A stretch of DNA of 19,360 bases from Allosphingosinicella sp. (lineage in GTDB: Bacteria; Pseudomonadota; Alphaproteobacteria; Sphingomonadales; Sphingomonadaceae). The stretch spans positions 1-19,360 of the forward strand of contig JASLBD010000038.1 of NCBI GenBank assembly GCA_030146745.1, in the 5' to 3' direction. A program made the translations under genes and the position numbers. Below, piece by piece: positions 5,129 through 14,385 of this stretch. Below the pieces are notes generated by a model. It was not told the DNA's origin. It was given only the letters and a program-made list of their open reading frames with translations, and ran no database searches. How positions within the stretch are numbered: the first letter of the stretch is position 1; each line of letters opens with the position of its first letter.

Positions 5129-7879
5129 TTACGCCAACTGGCCGTGGCAGTGCTTGAACTTCTGGCCCGAGCCGCAGGGACAGGGCGCGTTCCGGCTGAC
5201 GTTGGGCATGTCGGCTTCGGCAACCTCGAACGTCCCGGCCGGCATTTCCGGCCGGGCCGCCTGGAGCGGCGGAAGCCTGGAGAGAATCGCGCCGGTGCCG
5301 GCGTCGATATCGGCCGTGTCGTCCTCGCCGGTGAGCGGGTCGATATGGTGGGTGATGAAGTCCGGCAGCCCCTGCATGTCGTCGAACTGGTCCTCCGGCG
5401 GCCGCATCGTGAACGTCATCCGGCCGAGCCTGCCCGTGACGTCCTCTCGGATCGCGGCGAGCATGCGCTCGAACAGCTGGAAGGCCTCGTGCTTATATTC
5501 GTCGATCGGCTTGCGCTGGGCGTAGGCGCGCAGGTGGATGACCTGGCGAAGCGCGTCGAGCATCGCCAGATGGTCCTTCCAATAATGGTCGAGCGACTGG
5601 AGCAGCACCTGCTTCTCGATCTGGACCCAGGTCTCGGGCGGAATCTCCTTCGCTTTCTCCTCGACCTGCTCGTCGGCGAGCTTCTGGATCCGCTCGAGCA
5701 GCATCTCGGGGTCGACCGACTCCTCCTGGAGCCAGTCGTCGATCGGCGGCTGCAGGCCGAACACCTCCTCGACCCGCTCCTTCAGCGCCGGGATGTCCCA
5801 TTGCTCGGGATAGGTGTTGGGCGGACAGGCCTCGCCGACGATGGCGTTGACCGTCTCCGCGCGCATGTCGGTGACCACGTCGCCCACGGTGGCGGCGTCG
5901 ATGATGTCGGCGCGCTGCTCATAGATGACCTTGCGCTGGTCGTTCATGACGTCGTCATATTCGACGACCTGCTTGCGGATGTCGTAATTGCGCGCCTCGA
6001 CCTTCTTCTGGGCGGTCTCGATCGCCTTGGAGATCCAGGGGCTGACGATCGCCTCGCCGTCCTCCAGATTCTTGTTCATCAGCCTGGCGAACATGGTCTG
6101 CGGCCCGAAGATGCGCAGCAGATCGTCGTCGAGGCTGAGGTAGAAGCGCGACAGGCCGGGATCGCCCTGGCGGCCCGAGCGGCCCCGAAGCTGGTTGTCG
6201 ATGCGCCGGCTCTCGTGGCGCTCGGTGCCGAGAACGAACAGGCCGCCGGCGGCGATCACCCGCTGCTTCTCCTCCTCGACCTCCTGCTTGATCCGCTCGA
6301 TGGCGCGATCCTTGTCAGGCCCGTCCTCCATGTCGCCGAGCTCGTCGCCGACCCGGAATTCGACGTTGCCGCCGAGCTGGATGTCGGTGCCGCGGCCGGC
6401 CATGTTGGTGGCGATGGTGACGACTCCGAGGCGTCCCGCCTGGGCGACGATATGGGCTTCCTGCTCGTGGAAACGGGCGTTCAGCACCTCGTGCTTGACT
6501 CCCTCCTTCGTCAGGAATTCGCCGAGCAGCTCCGACTTCTCGATCGAGACGGTGCCGACGAGCACCGGCTGACCGGTCAACTGCTTCTCCCGGATCGACT
6601 TGGCGATGGCGGCGAACTTGTCGTTCTGGTTCTTGTAGAATTCGTCGTCCTCGTCGATCCGCCGCACCGGCAGGTTGGTCGGGATCGTGACCACGTTCAT
6701 CTTGTAGATGTCCCAGAACTCGGCCGCCTCGGTGGCCGCGGTGCCGGTCATTCCGCCGAGCTTGGGGTAGAGTCGGAAATAATTCTGGAAGGTGATCGAG
6801 GCCATGGTCTGGTTCTCGGGCTCGATGTCGACCCCTTCCTTGGCCTCGACCGCCTGGTGGAGGCCGTCGGACCAGCGCCGGCCCTCCATCATGCGGCCGG
6901 TGAACTCGTCGATGATGACGACCTTGCCGTCCTTCACGATGTAATCGATGTCGCGCTTGAACATGACGTTGGCGCGAAGCGACTGGTTGAGGTGGTGGAC
7001 GACCAGCGTGTTCTCGAAGTCGTAGAGGTTGGAGCCGTGGAGCAGCCCGGCATCCTCGAGCAGGCGCTCCATCTTCTCGGTTCCGTCCTCGGTGAGGACG
7101 ACCGATTTCTGCTTTTCGTCGAGCTCGTAGTCGGCCGGGTCGAGGCCCTTCACGATCGAGTCGACGCTCATGTAGAGCTCCGACTTGTCGTCGGTGGGTC
7201 CGGAAATGATCAAAGGCGTGCGCGCCTCGTCGATCAGGATCGAATCGACCTCGTCGACGATAGCGAAATTGAAGGCGCGCTGGACCAGGGCCTCGCGTTC
7301 GTACTTCATGTTGTCGCGAAGATAGTCGAAGCCGAACTCGTTGTTGGTTCCGTAGGTGATGTCCGAGCCGTAGGCCATCCGGCGCTGATAGTCGGTGAGG
7401 TTGGGAACGATGACGCCGACGGTCATGCCGAGGAAGCGGTAGATCTGGCCCATCCAGTCGGCGTCGCGGCGGGCGAGATAGTCGTTCACCGTGACGACGT
7501 GGACGCCTTTCCCTTCGAGCGCGTTCAGGTAGACCGCGAGCGTCGCGACCAGCGTCTTGCCCTCGCCGGTCCGCATCTCGGCGATCTCGCCGCGATGGAG
7601 GACGATTCCGCCGATCATCTGGACGTCGTAATGGCGCTGGCCGAGAGTCCGCCTGGCCGCTTCGCGCACCGTCGCGAAGGCCTCGGGCAGGAGCGCGTCG
7701 AGCTCCTCCCCTTCCGCGAGCCGGCGGCGGAACAGCAAGGTCTGGTTGGCGAGCTCGTCGTCCGACATAGCGGAGATGGTCGGCTCGAAGCCGTTGATCT
7801 TGTCGACGATCTTGCCGATCGAGCGGACGTATCGGTCGTTGGACGATCCGAAAATAGCTTTGGCGACTCCGCCCCACAT
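5129..7879 (-). CDS. secA: Preprotein translocase ATPase SecA
   Basis: 916 residues, full length. SecA is the motor that drives unfolded preproteins through SecYEG at the inner membrane. The Walker A motif RTGEGKT is at 103-109, DEVD (Walker B) at 209-212 and [14 protein letters not shown] near 177-190. Further on come [17 protein letters not shown] and [12 protein letters not shown] of the second ATPase domain. The C-terminal SEC-C zinc motif CPCGSG-x5-CH (Cys900, Cys902, Cys911, His912), which binds SecB and lipid, is intact. The ATG at 7879 gives the usual N-terminus ([15 protein letters not shown]), with a modest AGGAT site upstream. It has a strong terminator at 5088-5123. A small membrane protein gene ends 108 bases upstream on the same strand and may share its transcript. 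Confidence 0.99.
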   Translation of the reverse strand: MWGGVAKAIFGSSNDRYVRSIGKIVDKINGFEPTISAMSDDELANQTLLFRRRLAEGEELDALLPEAFATVREAARRTLGQRHYDVQMIGGIVLHRGEIAEMRTGEGKTLVATLAVYLNALEGKGVHVVTVNDYLARRDADWMGQIYRFLGMTVGVIVPNLTDYQRRMAYGSDITYGTNNEFGFDYLRDNMKYEREALVQRAFNFAIVDEVDSILIDEARTPLIISGPTDDKSELYMSVDSIVKGLDPADYELDEKQKSVVLTEDGTEKMERLLEDAGLLHGSNLYDFENTLVVHHLNQSLRANVMFKRDIDYIVKDGKVVIIDEFTGRMMEGRRWSDGLHQAVEAKEGVDIEPENQTMASITFQNYFRLYPKLGGMTGTAATEAAEFWDIYKMNVVTIPTNLPVRRIDEDDEFYKNQNDKFAAIAKSIREKQLTGQPVLVGTVSIEKSELLGEFLTKEGVKHEVLNARFHEQEAHIVAQAGRLGVVTIATNMAGRGTDIQLGGNVEFRVGDELGDMEDGPDKDRAIERIKQEVEEEKQRVIAAGGLFVLGTERHESRRIDNQLRGRSGRQGDPGLSRFYLSLDDDLLRIFGPQTMFARLMNKNLEDGEAIVSPWISKAIETAQKKVEARNYDIRKQVVEYDDVMNDQRKVIYEQRADIIDAATVGDVVTDMRAETVNAIVGEACPPNTYPEQWDIPALKERVEEVFGLQPPIDDWLQEESVDPEMLLERIQKLADEQVEEKAKEIPPETWVQIEKQVLLQSLDHYWKDHLAMLDALRQVIHLRAYAQRKPIDEYKHEAFQLFERMLAAIREDVTGRLGRMTFTMRPPEDQFDDMQGLPDFITHHIDPLTGEDDTADIDAGTGAILSRLPPLQAARPEMPAGTFEVAEADMPNVSRNAPCPCGSGQKFKHCHGQLA

Positions 7880-7928
7880 ATCGAAATCCTGTCGTGTTAC
7901 GAATATTGCGAATGCGCCGGTGGCGCGC

Positions 7929-7944
7929 GGCGCCCGTGGGCGCC
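7929..7944. other. Perfect GC hairpin in the secA leader
   Basis: GGCGCCC-GT-GGGCGCC is a perfect inverted repeat with 7-base arms, midway between the stop of the upstream small gene (7988) and the secA start (7879). It is not followed by a T-run on the minus strand, so it is not an obvious terminator. It could shape the leader of secA mRNA. Confidence 0.45.
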
Positions 7945-7987
7945 TGTCGAAGAAACGGCCCGCGGCGAGGCCGGGTCCGGCGGCCCG

Positions 7988-8338
7988 CTATTCCAGCCGG
8001 CGCTCGTCGACGGGAGCGGTCTGGGGTGCGATCGGCGCGGCCGCGAAGAAGGCGGGCGCCGACGCGGCGGCGAGGGTGCGGGCGACTGGACCGGCCGGTC
8101 TCGAGACATGGGCCGAAGCTTCCGCCGTCTGGGCGGCGAAACCGGCGGCCGCGCTCGCGGCGACGGCCGTGCGCTCGACCTGGCGCATTTCGACGGCCCG
8201 GTCGCCCGAGATCAGGCCGGTCAGGCCGGCGAGCATCGCCGAAAGGAAGAGCAGAAGTTCCAAAAGCCAGTTCCAGGTGGGGCGCTCACTTCGAGCGCCG
8301 CGCCGTCGGACATAGTGATTGAGGCCGCCGCAGTCCAT
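7988..8338 (-). CDS. Small protein with one N-terminal membrane segment, directly upstream of secA
   Basis: 116 residues. A basic N-terminus ([12 protein letters not shown]) is followed by a hydrophobic segment near residues 22-44 ([20 protein letters not shown]), then a soluble tail rich in Ala, Pro and Val ([20 protein letters not shown]) that ends in charged DERRLE. It could be a signal-anchor or an exported protein. No enzyme motif is seen. The ribosome binding site before the ATG at 8338 is weak, so the start is uncertain. It precedes secA on the same strand by 108 bases and is divergent from the GFA gene. Its place and layout recall the SecM type of secretion-monitor genes, but the E. 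coli arrest sequence is not present. Confidence 0.6.
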   Translation of the reverse strand: MDCGGLNHYVRRRGARSERPTWNWLLELLLFLSAMLAGLTGLISGDRAVEMRQVERTAVAASAAAGFAAQTAEASAHVSRPAGPVARTLAAASAPAFFAAAPIAPQTAPVDERRLE

Positions 8339-8388
8339 GGGGCAGCCAAGGATTGACGCCGCCGCCGGCGAAAGCCTAGCGGCCTTCC

Positions 8389-8835
8389 ATGACCGAACGT
8401 CTCGAAGGAGGCTGCGCCTGCGGCGCCGTCCGCTACCGGCTCCAGAGCGACCCTTTCGACGGCGGCTGGTGCCACTGCCGGACCTGCCAGCGCGTCTCGG
8501 GCGCGCCGGCGATGGTGTTCGCGAGCGTGCCGGACGGCGACCTCCTCTGGACCAGGGGCGCGGACGAAGTGAGGTCGTTCAGATCGTCGAGCTTCGGCCA
8601 CCGCCTCTATTGCGGCTCATGCGGAACGCCCTTCCTGATGAAGGTCGACCACCAGCCCGAAACCGTCGATTTCAGCGTCGCGACGCTGGACGAGCCGGGA
8701 GCTGTGAGCCCCGGCTTCCACATCTTCTGGAGCAGCCGGGTGCACTGGTTCGAGCCGAAGGACGAGCTGCCCAGGCATGAAAAGTTCAGGCCCGATACGC
8801 GCGGCCTCGAGGGGACCGAGCCTCCGGGCGATTGA
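8389..8835 (+). CDS. GFA-family (glutathione-dependent formaldehyde-activating-like) zinc protein
   Basis: 148 residues. The CENP-V/GFA fold is shown by its zinc-ligand cysteines: Cys9 and Cys11 ([10 protein letters not shown]), Cys28, Cys30 and Cys33 (CHCRTC), and Cys75 and Cys78 (YCGSCG), plus the family-typical HCRTCQR and CGTPF. Despite the name, most members have no proven formaldehyde activity; a role in thiol or aldehyde chemistry is inference. No strong ribosome binding site is seen, but the ATG at 8389 gives the expected N-terminus. It is divergent from the small gene before secA (50-base gap) and convergent with trxA. Confidence 0.93.
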   Translation: MTERLEGGCACGAVRYRLQSDPFDGGWCHCRTCQRVSGAPAMVFASVPDGDLLWTRGADEVRSFRSSSFGHRLYCGSCGTPFLMKVDHQPETVDFSVATLDEPGAVSPGFHIFWSSRVHWFEPKDELPRHEKFRPDTRGLEGTEPPGD

Positions 8836-8851
8836 CCTCATGTTCCCGGGC

Positions 8852-8910
8852 GGACGCCGGCGTCCAGCGGCACCGACGGACGGACCGGTCCCGGCCTTCG
8901 CCGGCAGGAC
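8852..8910. repeat. Cluster of palindromes between convergent GFA gene and trxA
   Basis: Three structures in about 60 bases: the perfect palindrome GGACGCCGGCGTCC (8852-8865), GGACCGGTCC (8882-8891), and a hairpin CCGGC-CTTC-GCCGG (8891-8904) whose stem can extend with flanking GTC/GGAC. There is no T-run. It could act as a bidirectional 3' end for the two convergent genes or be a REP-like dispersed element. Confidence 0.5.
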
Positions 8911-8912
8911 GC

Positions 8913-9281
8913 TCAGACGACCCCGTCGCCGCCCTTCCCGTGCTTCGCCTGATAGTCGATGCCGTTGAGAACCTGCTCGAGCCAGCTCTGAAGCTGGGTC
9001 TTGGGCGCGGCGCCGACCTTGGTCGCGGCGATCTTGCCGTCGTTGAACAGGATCATGGTCGGGATTCCGCGGACACCATATTGGGCCGGAGCGGCCGGAT
9101 TGTCGTCGATGTTGAGCTTCACCACGGTGACCCGCTCCGCCATCTCCTGGCCGATCTCCTCGAGCGCCGGAGCGATCATCCGGCAGGGACCGCACCATTC
9201 CGCCCAGAAATCGACGAGAACGGGCTTGTCGGAGGCGAGCACCTCGTCCTTGAAGGTGTCGTCGCTGACGGACTTGGTCAT
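8913..9281 (-). CDS. trxA: Thioredoxin
   Basis: 122 residues, a single thioredoxin domain. It is the cytoplasmic dithiol reductant for ribonucleotide reductase, methionine sulfoxide reductase and others. The active site WCGPC (Cys30, Cys33) is intact, with the buried Asp in LVDFWAEWC and the cis-Pro in RGIPTM. The C-terminus carries an extra tail (KHGKGGDGVV) beyond the usual fold of about 105-110 residues. The ATG at 9281 has AGGAG 7 bases upstream. It starts 29 bases after the addA stop and is probably co-transcribed with it, the order known from other alphaproteobacteria. Confidence 0.98.
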   Translation of the reverse strand: MTKSVSDDTFKDEVLASDKPVLVDFWAEWCGPCRMIAPALEEIGQEMAERVTVVKLNIDDNPAAPAQYGVRGIPTMILFNDGKIAATKVGAAPKTQLQSWLEQVLNGIDYQAKHGKGGDGVV

Positions 9282-9310
9282 GGGAATCTCCTGAAGGGGT
9301 CGAATGCCAT

Positions 9311-12300
9311 TTAGGGAGCCGGAGACGCCGGCTCAAGCACCGGCCGGTAGCGATCGAGAAGGCTTTCCGGCAGGTCGAACAGGACGGGCGCGGCCGTGTA
9401 GAGCAGTTTTGCCGCGACGGCACGGCCGGGGAAGATGACCTTCAAGGCTTCGGCATAGGCCGCCATCTGGCGGAGGTGCGGGACCGGTATGTCGTCGAGC
9501 GACCGGGGAGCGCGTCGGCCGGTCTTGAAATCGGCGACGAGGATCCGGTCGGCGCCGACGAGCAGCCGGTCGACGGAGCCGGAGACGACCACGCCTCCGG
9601 CGACCACCGCGGCGATCGGCGCCTCGGCGAGGGCGCCGGGCCCGAACAGCTCGGCATGGGCGGGATCGGCGATGAGCCGGCAGGCATCGTCGACGAGGCC
9701 GCGGCGGAGTTCCGGATCGTCGATCCCGGCGGAGCGCTCGAGCCAGCGCTCGGCGCGCTCCCGGCGCTGCCCGGGCGGGACCTCGGGGAGCCGCTCGAAC
9801 AGGGAGTGGAGGAGCCGTCCGCGCTGGGCCGCCATCCGCATCGCCGGCGAGGGCGGCGGATCGGCGACGTCGTCCTCGCCCAAAGCGGAGGGCGCGAGCG
9901 GCCGCGGCGGCCGGGTCTCGGCGGGCGCCTGACGCCGGATCCAGTCCGGCAGAAGCCCTTCCGCGGCGGCCTGGCGGGGGGCCGCCTTGGTGAAGAACTC
10001 GGGATCGCCGAAGCGGCGGGCGCGGCCCCAGTGCGGATCGTCTTGCCACTCGGCGCCGAGGCCGAGCAGGGCGGAGTCGAGCGCGGTCCACCAGCTCGAT
10101 CGCGGCGGCCCCTTGCGGTCGGCGGGGCCGAGGGCGCCGCCTATGTAGAGACGCTCCTCGGCCCGGGTGAGGGCGACGTAGAGGAGGCGCCAATGCTCCT
10201 CGCGCTCGCGGCGGTCGAGGGCGGCGAGCTGCGAGGCGAGCGGTTCGGCGAGCTCGTCCTTGCGGGGGCGGAAGATTGGGATGGAGGGGCCTTCGGGGGT
10301 GAGCGGAACGTTGGCGAAGGTGCCGCCGAAACCGCCTCCGCGGCGGTCCGGGTCGGAGCAGGCGTCGGCCAGGATAACGACCGGAGATTGCAGGCCTTTC
10401 GAGCCGTGGACGGTCATCACCCGAACCGCGTCGAGGGGGGCGGAAGGGTCGCGGACGATCTCCACTTCGCCGCGGGCGAACCAGTCGAGGAAACGCTGCA
10501 GCGAAGGGGCCGGGTTCGACTCGAAATCGAGGGCCGAGGAGAGCAGTTCCTCGATCGGATCGCGCGCCTCGTTCCCAAGCCTTTCCAGCAGCTTGCGGCG
10601 TCCTCTTAAGGTTCCGCTCAAGATCGTCTCGAAGAAGCCGTGGGGGGTCGCATAGTCCGCCATCGCGAGCAGCGCGTGAAGGCCCTCAAGGGTGGTCTGC
10701 AGAAGTTGGGGGTTCGCCTCGAACTGCAACTTTTCGCCACGGATGTTGGGCCAGAGCGGCCCTTCGCGGCGGAAGGACGCGGCGAACAGCTCGTCCTGCG
10801 TCCAGCCGAACAGAGGCGAGACCAGGAGGGCGCCGAGGTTGAGATCGTCGAGCGGCTGGATCGCGAAGCGGGCGGCGGCGAGCAGGTCCTGGACGGCGAG
10901 CGGCGCCGACAAAGCGAGCCGGTCGACGCCCGCCACGGGAACGCCTTCGGCATGGAGGCGGGCGACGATCAGCGAGGCGAGGTCGCCGCGGCGGCGGACC
11001 AGGACGAGTATGTCCTCGGGCCTGACCGGCCGCTTCTTGCTCCCGCCGCCGAGCATGAAGGGCTCGTCCGTCCAGCGTCGGATCTGGCGCGCGAGCCGGG
11101 CGGCATAGCGGCGCACCGAGCTGCTGACCCAGCCTTCCTCGCCCGCCGACTCGTCGAGCTCGGACGTTTCATCGCTGTGCGGAAGCCAGAGGGTGACCGA
11201 GCCGGGGCGGCCGAGATGGTGGCTCTCGTGCGGGTTGGGCGCCCGGGGCAGCCCCAGCGCCTCATGGCCCAGATCCTCGATCAGCCGGTCGACCGCGGCG
11301 AGGATGGGCGGGGAGGAGCGGAAGCTCAGGTCCACCGAAAGATCGAGGAAGTCGCGGCCGACCGCCTCGGCCTGGCGCGCGAACCAGGCGCGGGCGAACT
11401 CGAAGCTTTGCGGATCGGTGCCCTGGAACCCGAAAATGGCCTGCTTGTAGTCGCCGACGGTGAACAGGGTGCGGTGGCGCCCGCTCGCTCCCTCCCCAGC
11501 GAAAAATTCGAGGGTCAGGGCGCGCACGATATTCCACTGCGCCTCGTTGGTGTCCTGCGCTTCGTCGACCAGGATATGGTCGGTATTCTGGTCGAGCTTG
11601 TAACGCACCCATTCGCCCATTCCGGGGGTCATCAAAAGCCGCTCCGCGAGGCGGATGAGATCGTCGAAGTCGAGCACGGCATGGGCGCGCTTGGCCGCGG
11701 TCCAGGCCTCGGCATAGGCCTGGCCGGCGCGGAGGCCGGCGGCGAGGCAGGCGGTGAGCGCGGCGAGCCTGCGCATCGTCAGGAGCCGGGCGCAGCATTC
11801 GAAGGCGGCGGTGGCGAGCTCGATATACGTCTCGTCCTGCGGCGCCTGCCCCTTGGCGAAGCTGCGTATCTCGCCGTCAGCCTTGGCCCAGACGTTGTGG
11901 AGTCTGTCGAGCAGGCCGGCGCGCTCCGCCGGTCCGGCCGAGGCCCATTGCTCGCACAGGCTAGCGCGCTCGAGACCGTTCTTCGTTCCCCATTGGCTGT
12001 TGAGAAGTCCGATCCGGCGCAGCGCGGCGACGTCGAACATTTCGTCGCAGCATTGGCCGGCGATCGCCTCGTCCATGTCGCCGAGGGGAAGCCCGAAGGC
12101 GCGGCGGAGGCGGTCCTCGACCAGCTCGGGCGGGCCCAGCGACGCCATGGCGTCGGGCGCCCGGGCGCAGCGGCGGACGAAAGCCTCGGCGCCCCCCTCC
12201 CCCAGCCGGTGGCTCAGGGCCTGGATGTCCGCGAGCAGGGCGGAATCGCCGCGCTCCTCGGCCCTCACCAGCATCTCGGCCAGCGTCTGGCGGGCGAGCA

Positions 12301-12772
12301 ACTGCTCCTCGCGGCCCTCGAGCGGCCGGAAGCCCGGCACCAGCCCCGCCTCGGCCGGGAAGGCGGCGAGAAGGCCTTGGGCGAAGGCGTGGATGGTCTG
12401 GATCCTGAGGCCTCCGCCGGCGGAGTCGAGGACCCGCGCGAACAGCCGCCGGGCCCGGGCGCGCGCCTTGGGATCATAGTCCTCGCCCAGCGCCCTCAGC
12501 TCGGCGGCGAGCTCGGCGTCCTTCAGCCTCACCCGATAAGCCAGCCGGCGATGGATCCGGTCCGCCATCTCGGCCGCTCCGGCCTTGGTGAAGGTCAGGC
12601 ACAGGATCGAGGAGGGATCGACCCCGGCCAGCAGAAGCCGGAGCACCCGCGCGGTGAGGACGTGGGTCTTGCCGGTGCCGGCCGAGGCGGACAGCGCGGC
12701 ATGCTCATCGGGCGCGGAGGCGGAGAGCTGCTCGGCTTCGAGAAGGGCGAGGGGGCGGAGGCGGCGGGGCAT
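9311..12772 (-). CDS. addA: AddA, helicase-nuclease subunit of the AddAB recombination complex
   Basis: 1153 residues. With AddB it resects double-strand breaks to load RecA. UvrD-type helicase motifs in order: Walker A SASAGTGKT (28-36), LTFTKAGAAEM, the Walker B LVDEAQDT, GDYKQAIFGFQGTD, MTVHGSKGLQ and YVALTRAEERLYIGG. The C-terminal PD-(D/E)xK nuclease is visible as GRLLHSLFERLP, SGSVDRLL and ILVADFKTGR. The start chosen is the ATG at 12772 (MPRRLRPLALLEAEQ, with AAGG upstream). The frame stays open to 12940, but that would overlap the emfourin gene. Upstream is a protease inhibitor gene rather than addB, which is unusual; addB is not in this window. Downstream is trxA. Confidence 0.95.
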   Translation of the reverse strand: MPRRLRPLALLEAEQLSASAPDEHAALSASAGTGKTHVLTARVLRLLLAGVDPSSILCLTFTKAGAAEMADRIHRRLAYRVRLKDAELAAELRALGEDYDPKARARARRLFARVLDSAGGGLRIQTIHAFAQGLLAAFPAEAGLVPGFRPLEGREEQLLARQTLAEMLVRAEERGDSALLADIQALSHRLGEGGAEAFVRRCARAPDAMASLGPPELVEDRLRRAFGLPLGDMDEAIAGQCCDEMFDVAALRRIGLLNSQWGTKNGLERASLCEQWASAGPAERAGLLDRLHNVWAKADGEIRSFAKGQAPQDETYIELATAAFECCARLLTMRRLAALTACLAAGLRAGQAYAEAWTAAKRAHAVLDFDDLIRLAERLLMTPGMGEWVRYKLDQNTDHILVDEAQDTNEAQWNIVRALTLEFFAGEGASGRHRTLFTVGDYKQAIFGFQGTDPQSFEFARAWFARQAEAVGRDFLDLSVDLSFRSSPPILAAVDRLIEDLGHEALGLPRAPNPHESHHLGRPGSVTLWLPHSDETSELDESAGEEGWVSSSVRRYAARLARQIRRWTDEPFMLGGGSKKRPVRPEDILVLVRRRGDLASLIVARLHAEGVPVAGVDRLALSAPLAVQDLLAAARFAIQPLDDLNLGALLVSPLFGWTQDELFAASFRREGPLWPNIRGEKLQFEANPQLLQTTLEGLHALLAMADYATPHGFFETILSGTLRGRRKLLERLGNEARDPIEELLSSALDFESNPAPSLQRFLDWFARGEVEIVRDPSAPLDAVRVMTVHGSKGLQSPVVILADACSDPDRRGGGFGGTFANVPLTPEGPSIPIFRPRKDELAEPLASQLAALDRREREEHWRLLYVALTRAEERLYIGGALGPADRKGPPRSSWWTALDSALLGLGAEWQDDPHWGRARRFGDPEFFTKAAPRQAAAEGLLPDWIRRQAPAETRPPRPLAPSALGEDDVADPPPSPAMRMAAQRGRLLHSLFERLPEVPPGQRRERAERWLERSAGIDDPELRRGLVDDACRLIADPAHAELFGPGALAEAPIAAVVAGGVVVSGSVDRLLVGADRILVADFKTGRRAPRSLDDIPVPHLRQMAAYAEALKVIFPGRAVAAKLLYTAAPVLFDLPESLLDRYRPVLEPASPAP

Positions 12773-12845
12773 TGGAGCCTTGTCCACAAATCGCCGCACA
12801 ATGAAAAGGAAAGCGAGAGCGCCTGAGTCCGAACCGGAAAATGAA

Positions 12846-13142
12846 TCAGGTCGAGTTGCGCAACGCCGACTGGAAGGCCCTGACGAATTCGCCCATTTCT
12901 CCCAGCGGCGGGCCTTCCAATTCATGGCGTCCATCGGCATCGTCGATTTGCACGCGATGGAGGACTGAATCGCGAGTCCTCGACTCGGATTCGGGGGCCT
13001 GCGCCGCCAGCAGGGATTTCACGGCCGCCCGCAAATGCGCTGCCACCGGTTCGGGAAGATGATCGGTGTCGAGGGTGCGCGGCTTCGCGAGCCCCGGGAA
13101 AAAGGCGGCCCCCGTCATCGGCGTGGACAGCGTGATCTTCAT
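12846..13142 (-). CDS. Emfourin-type inhibitor of M4 (protealysin-like) protease
   Basis: 98 residues starting MKITLSTPMTGAAFFPGLAK. The layout matches emfourin, the small protein inhibitor of protealysin: a beta-strand MKITL, a short G-A-A-F-F-P-G-L segment, then KPRTLDTDHLP, an Ala/Leu helix, and a C-terminal helix (MGEFVRAFQSAL). The assignment rests on this pattern plus its position 36 bases after a protealysin-like protease gene on the same strand, the order known for emfourin operons. It is probably cytoplasmic and restrains the protease inside the cell. No strong ribosome binding site is seen, so translational coupling to the protease gene is plausible. The addA start follows 73 bases downstream. 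Confidence 0.85.
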   Translation of the reverse strand: MKITLSTPMTGAAFFPGLAKPRTLDTDHLPEPVAAHLRAAVKSLLAAQAPESESRTRDSVLHRVQIDDADGRHELEGPPLGEMGEFVRAFQSALRNST

Positions 13143-13178
13143 CGTATCGAAATGGCCCCGGCCACGCGGGAGTTCAAG

Positions 13179-14261
13179 CTAGGCGGCCTGGACACCGACC
13201 GCCGCCCAGGCTTCCCGAACGGCGTTGACGTCTCCGGCCGTCGCGCCGGGAATGCGGCTCGCGGCGTCAATGGTGACCCGGGCGAAACGAGCGAAATCCG
13301 TATCCTCCTTGACCCGGGGATCGCGGACGGCCGCATACCAGATCTTGCCCGCCTTCTCCCACGCATAGCCGCCGATCGAACTGGCGACGAGATAGAAAGC
13401 CCGATTGGGGATGCCGGAATTGATGTGGACTCCCCCGTAATCCTGGAGCGTCTCCACATAATCGTCCATGTGGCCGGGCTGCTGATCGTCTCCCAGGACC
13501 GGGTCCTGAAATGCACTGCCCGGATTGCTCATCGAGCGAAGGGCGATTCCGTCGACCCCTGGCGCGAGTAGCTCCGAGCCGATCAGCCAATCCGCCGCTG
13601 CTGCGTCCTCGTTGCGGAGCCTTTGCTTGACGAGGCTTCCCCAGACGTCGGAGAGATGCTCGTCCAGCGCCCCGGGCTGCATCATGTAGACGAGGCCGGT
13701 CTCATGCTCGTTCACTCCGTGCCCGAGCTCGTGCGCGACGACGTCGAGCGAGAGAGTGAAGCGGAGCAGAGAGGTCCCGTCTCCGTCGCCGAAAATCATC
13801 CGCTGACCATTCCAGACAGCGTTCGAATAATGGTCGCCGAAGTGGACCGTGCCCTTGAGGCTGACGCCGGCGTCGTCGATCGAATTCCGGCCGTGGACCT
13901 CGCGAAAATAATCGTAGGTCTCGCCCAGGGCATCATAGGCCTCGTCGATGGCGGGATCTCCGCTGGGCGGACCGCCCTCGGCCCTTGCCAGCCGCCCGGG
14001 AAGCGACTCGGTATTGCCGGCGTCGTAGATGAAACGCTGCCGGTTCGGCAGCGACGCCAGCGCGGAAGCGATGCCTCGCCCCGGAGACAGGGCGCGAGCG
14101 AGGCTGGCAGCGGCGCGAAGGGATCGAAACGTCTGATCGGCACCTTTGGTGACGAGCGCCCAATCTCGCTGCTCCTCGGTCCCGTGGCGGGCGATCGAAT
14201 CGAGCATGTAGGACGGGATGACGCAATGGACGGGATTCCTGCGGGAGCGGCGATTGCACAC
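13179..14261 (-). CDS. M4-family metalloprotease, protealysin-like
   Basis: 360 residues. A thermolysin-family zinc endopeptidase: HELGH (His177, Glu178, His181), the third zinc ligand Glu201 (GALDEHLSD), and the catalytic His279 in DYGGVHINSG. It has no signal peptide and a short propeptide containing VIPSYMLDSIARHGTEEQR, the mark of protealysin-like proteases, which usually read IPPY here; the Pro-to-Ser change is notable. Mature enzyme would begin around residues 45-75. The start is GTG at 14261 with GAGGAGG 5 bases upstream (14267-14273), a very strong site. It is followed by its emfourin-type inhibitor, and a CRP-like site lies 57 bases upstream. Known relatives act on host or cell proteins and leave the cell by an unclear route. 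Confidence 0.95.
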   Translation of the reverse strand: MCNRRSRRNPVHCVIPSYMLDSIARHGTEEQRDWALVTKGADQTFRSLRAAASLARALSPGRGIASALASLPNRQRFIYDAGNTESLPGRLARAEGGPPSGDPAIDEAYDALGETYDYFREVHGRNSIDDAGVSLKGTVHFGDHYSNAVWNGQRMIFGDGDGTSLLRFTLSLDVVAHELGHGVNEHETGLVYMMQPGALDEHLSDVWGSLVKQRLRNEDAAAADWLIGSELLAPGVDGIALRSMSNPGSAFQDPVLGDDQQPGHMDDYVETLQDYGGVHINSGIPNRAFYLVASSIGGYAWEKAGKIWYAAVRDPRVKEDTDFARFARVTIDAASRIPGATAGDVNAVREAWAAVGVQAA

Positions 14262-14317
14262 GGTGACCTCCTCGGTTCACGGCCGCGACCCTAATGAAGG
14301 AGAGAGCCGCGCATCGC

Positions 14318-14335
14318 GCGTGACGGGGATCACGC
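14318..14335. promoter_or_regulatory. CRP/FNR-family-like binding site GCGTGA-N6-TCACGC
   Basis: A perfect inverted repeat with 6-base arms and a 6-base spacer (14318-14323, 14330-14335). Its core GTGA-N6-TCAC equals the core of the E. coli CRP consensus TGTGA-N6-TCACA. It sits near the middle of the 124 bases between the divergent protease (14261) and exported-protein (14386) starts, so it could control both. Confidence 0.5.
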
Positions 14336-14385
14336 TGCCCCGGCGCTCCGCCGGATAAGAAATCTTCATGTGATGGAGGAATCAG

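Noticed and set aside
4895..8356. A 1153-residue open frame on the plus strand covering secA
   Set aside because: It is the mirror of secA in a GC-rich genome: Leu/Val/Asp/His-rich low-quality translation with no motifs, opposite a fully conserved gene.
10640..12826. A 728-residue open frame on the plus strand opposite addA
   Set aside because: Same artefact of high third-position GC; the addA frame carries all helicase motifs.
12773..12940. N-terminal extension of AddA
   Set aside because: It would overlap the emfourin gene in another frame, and the extra residues are unlike AddA; the start at 12772 fits the family.
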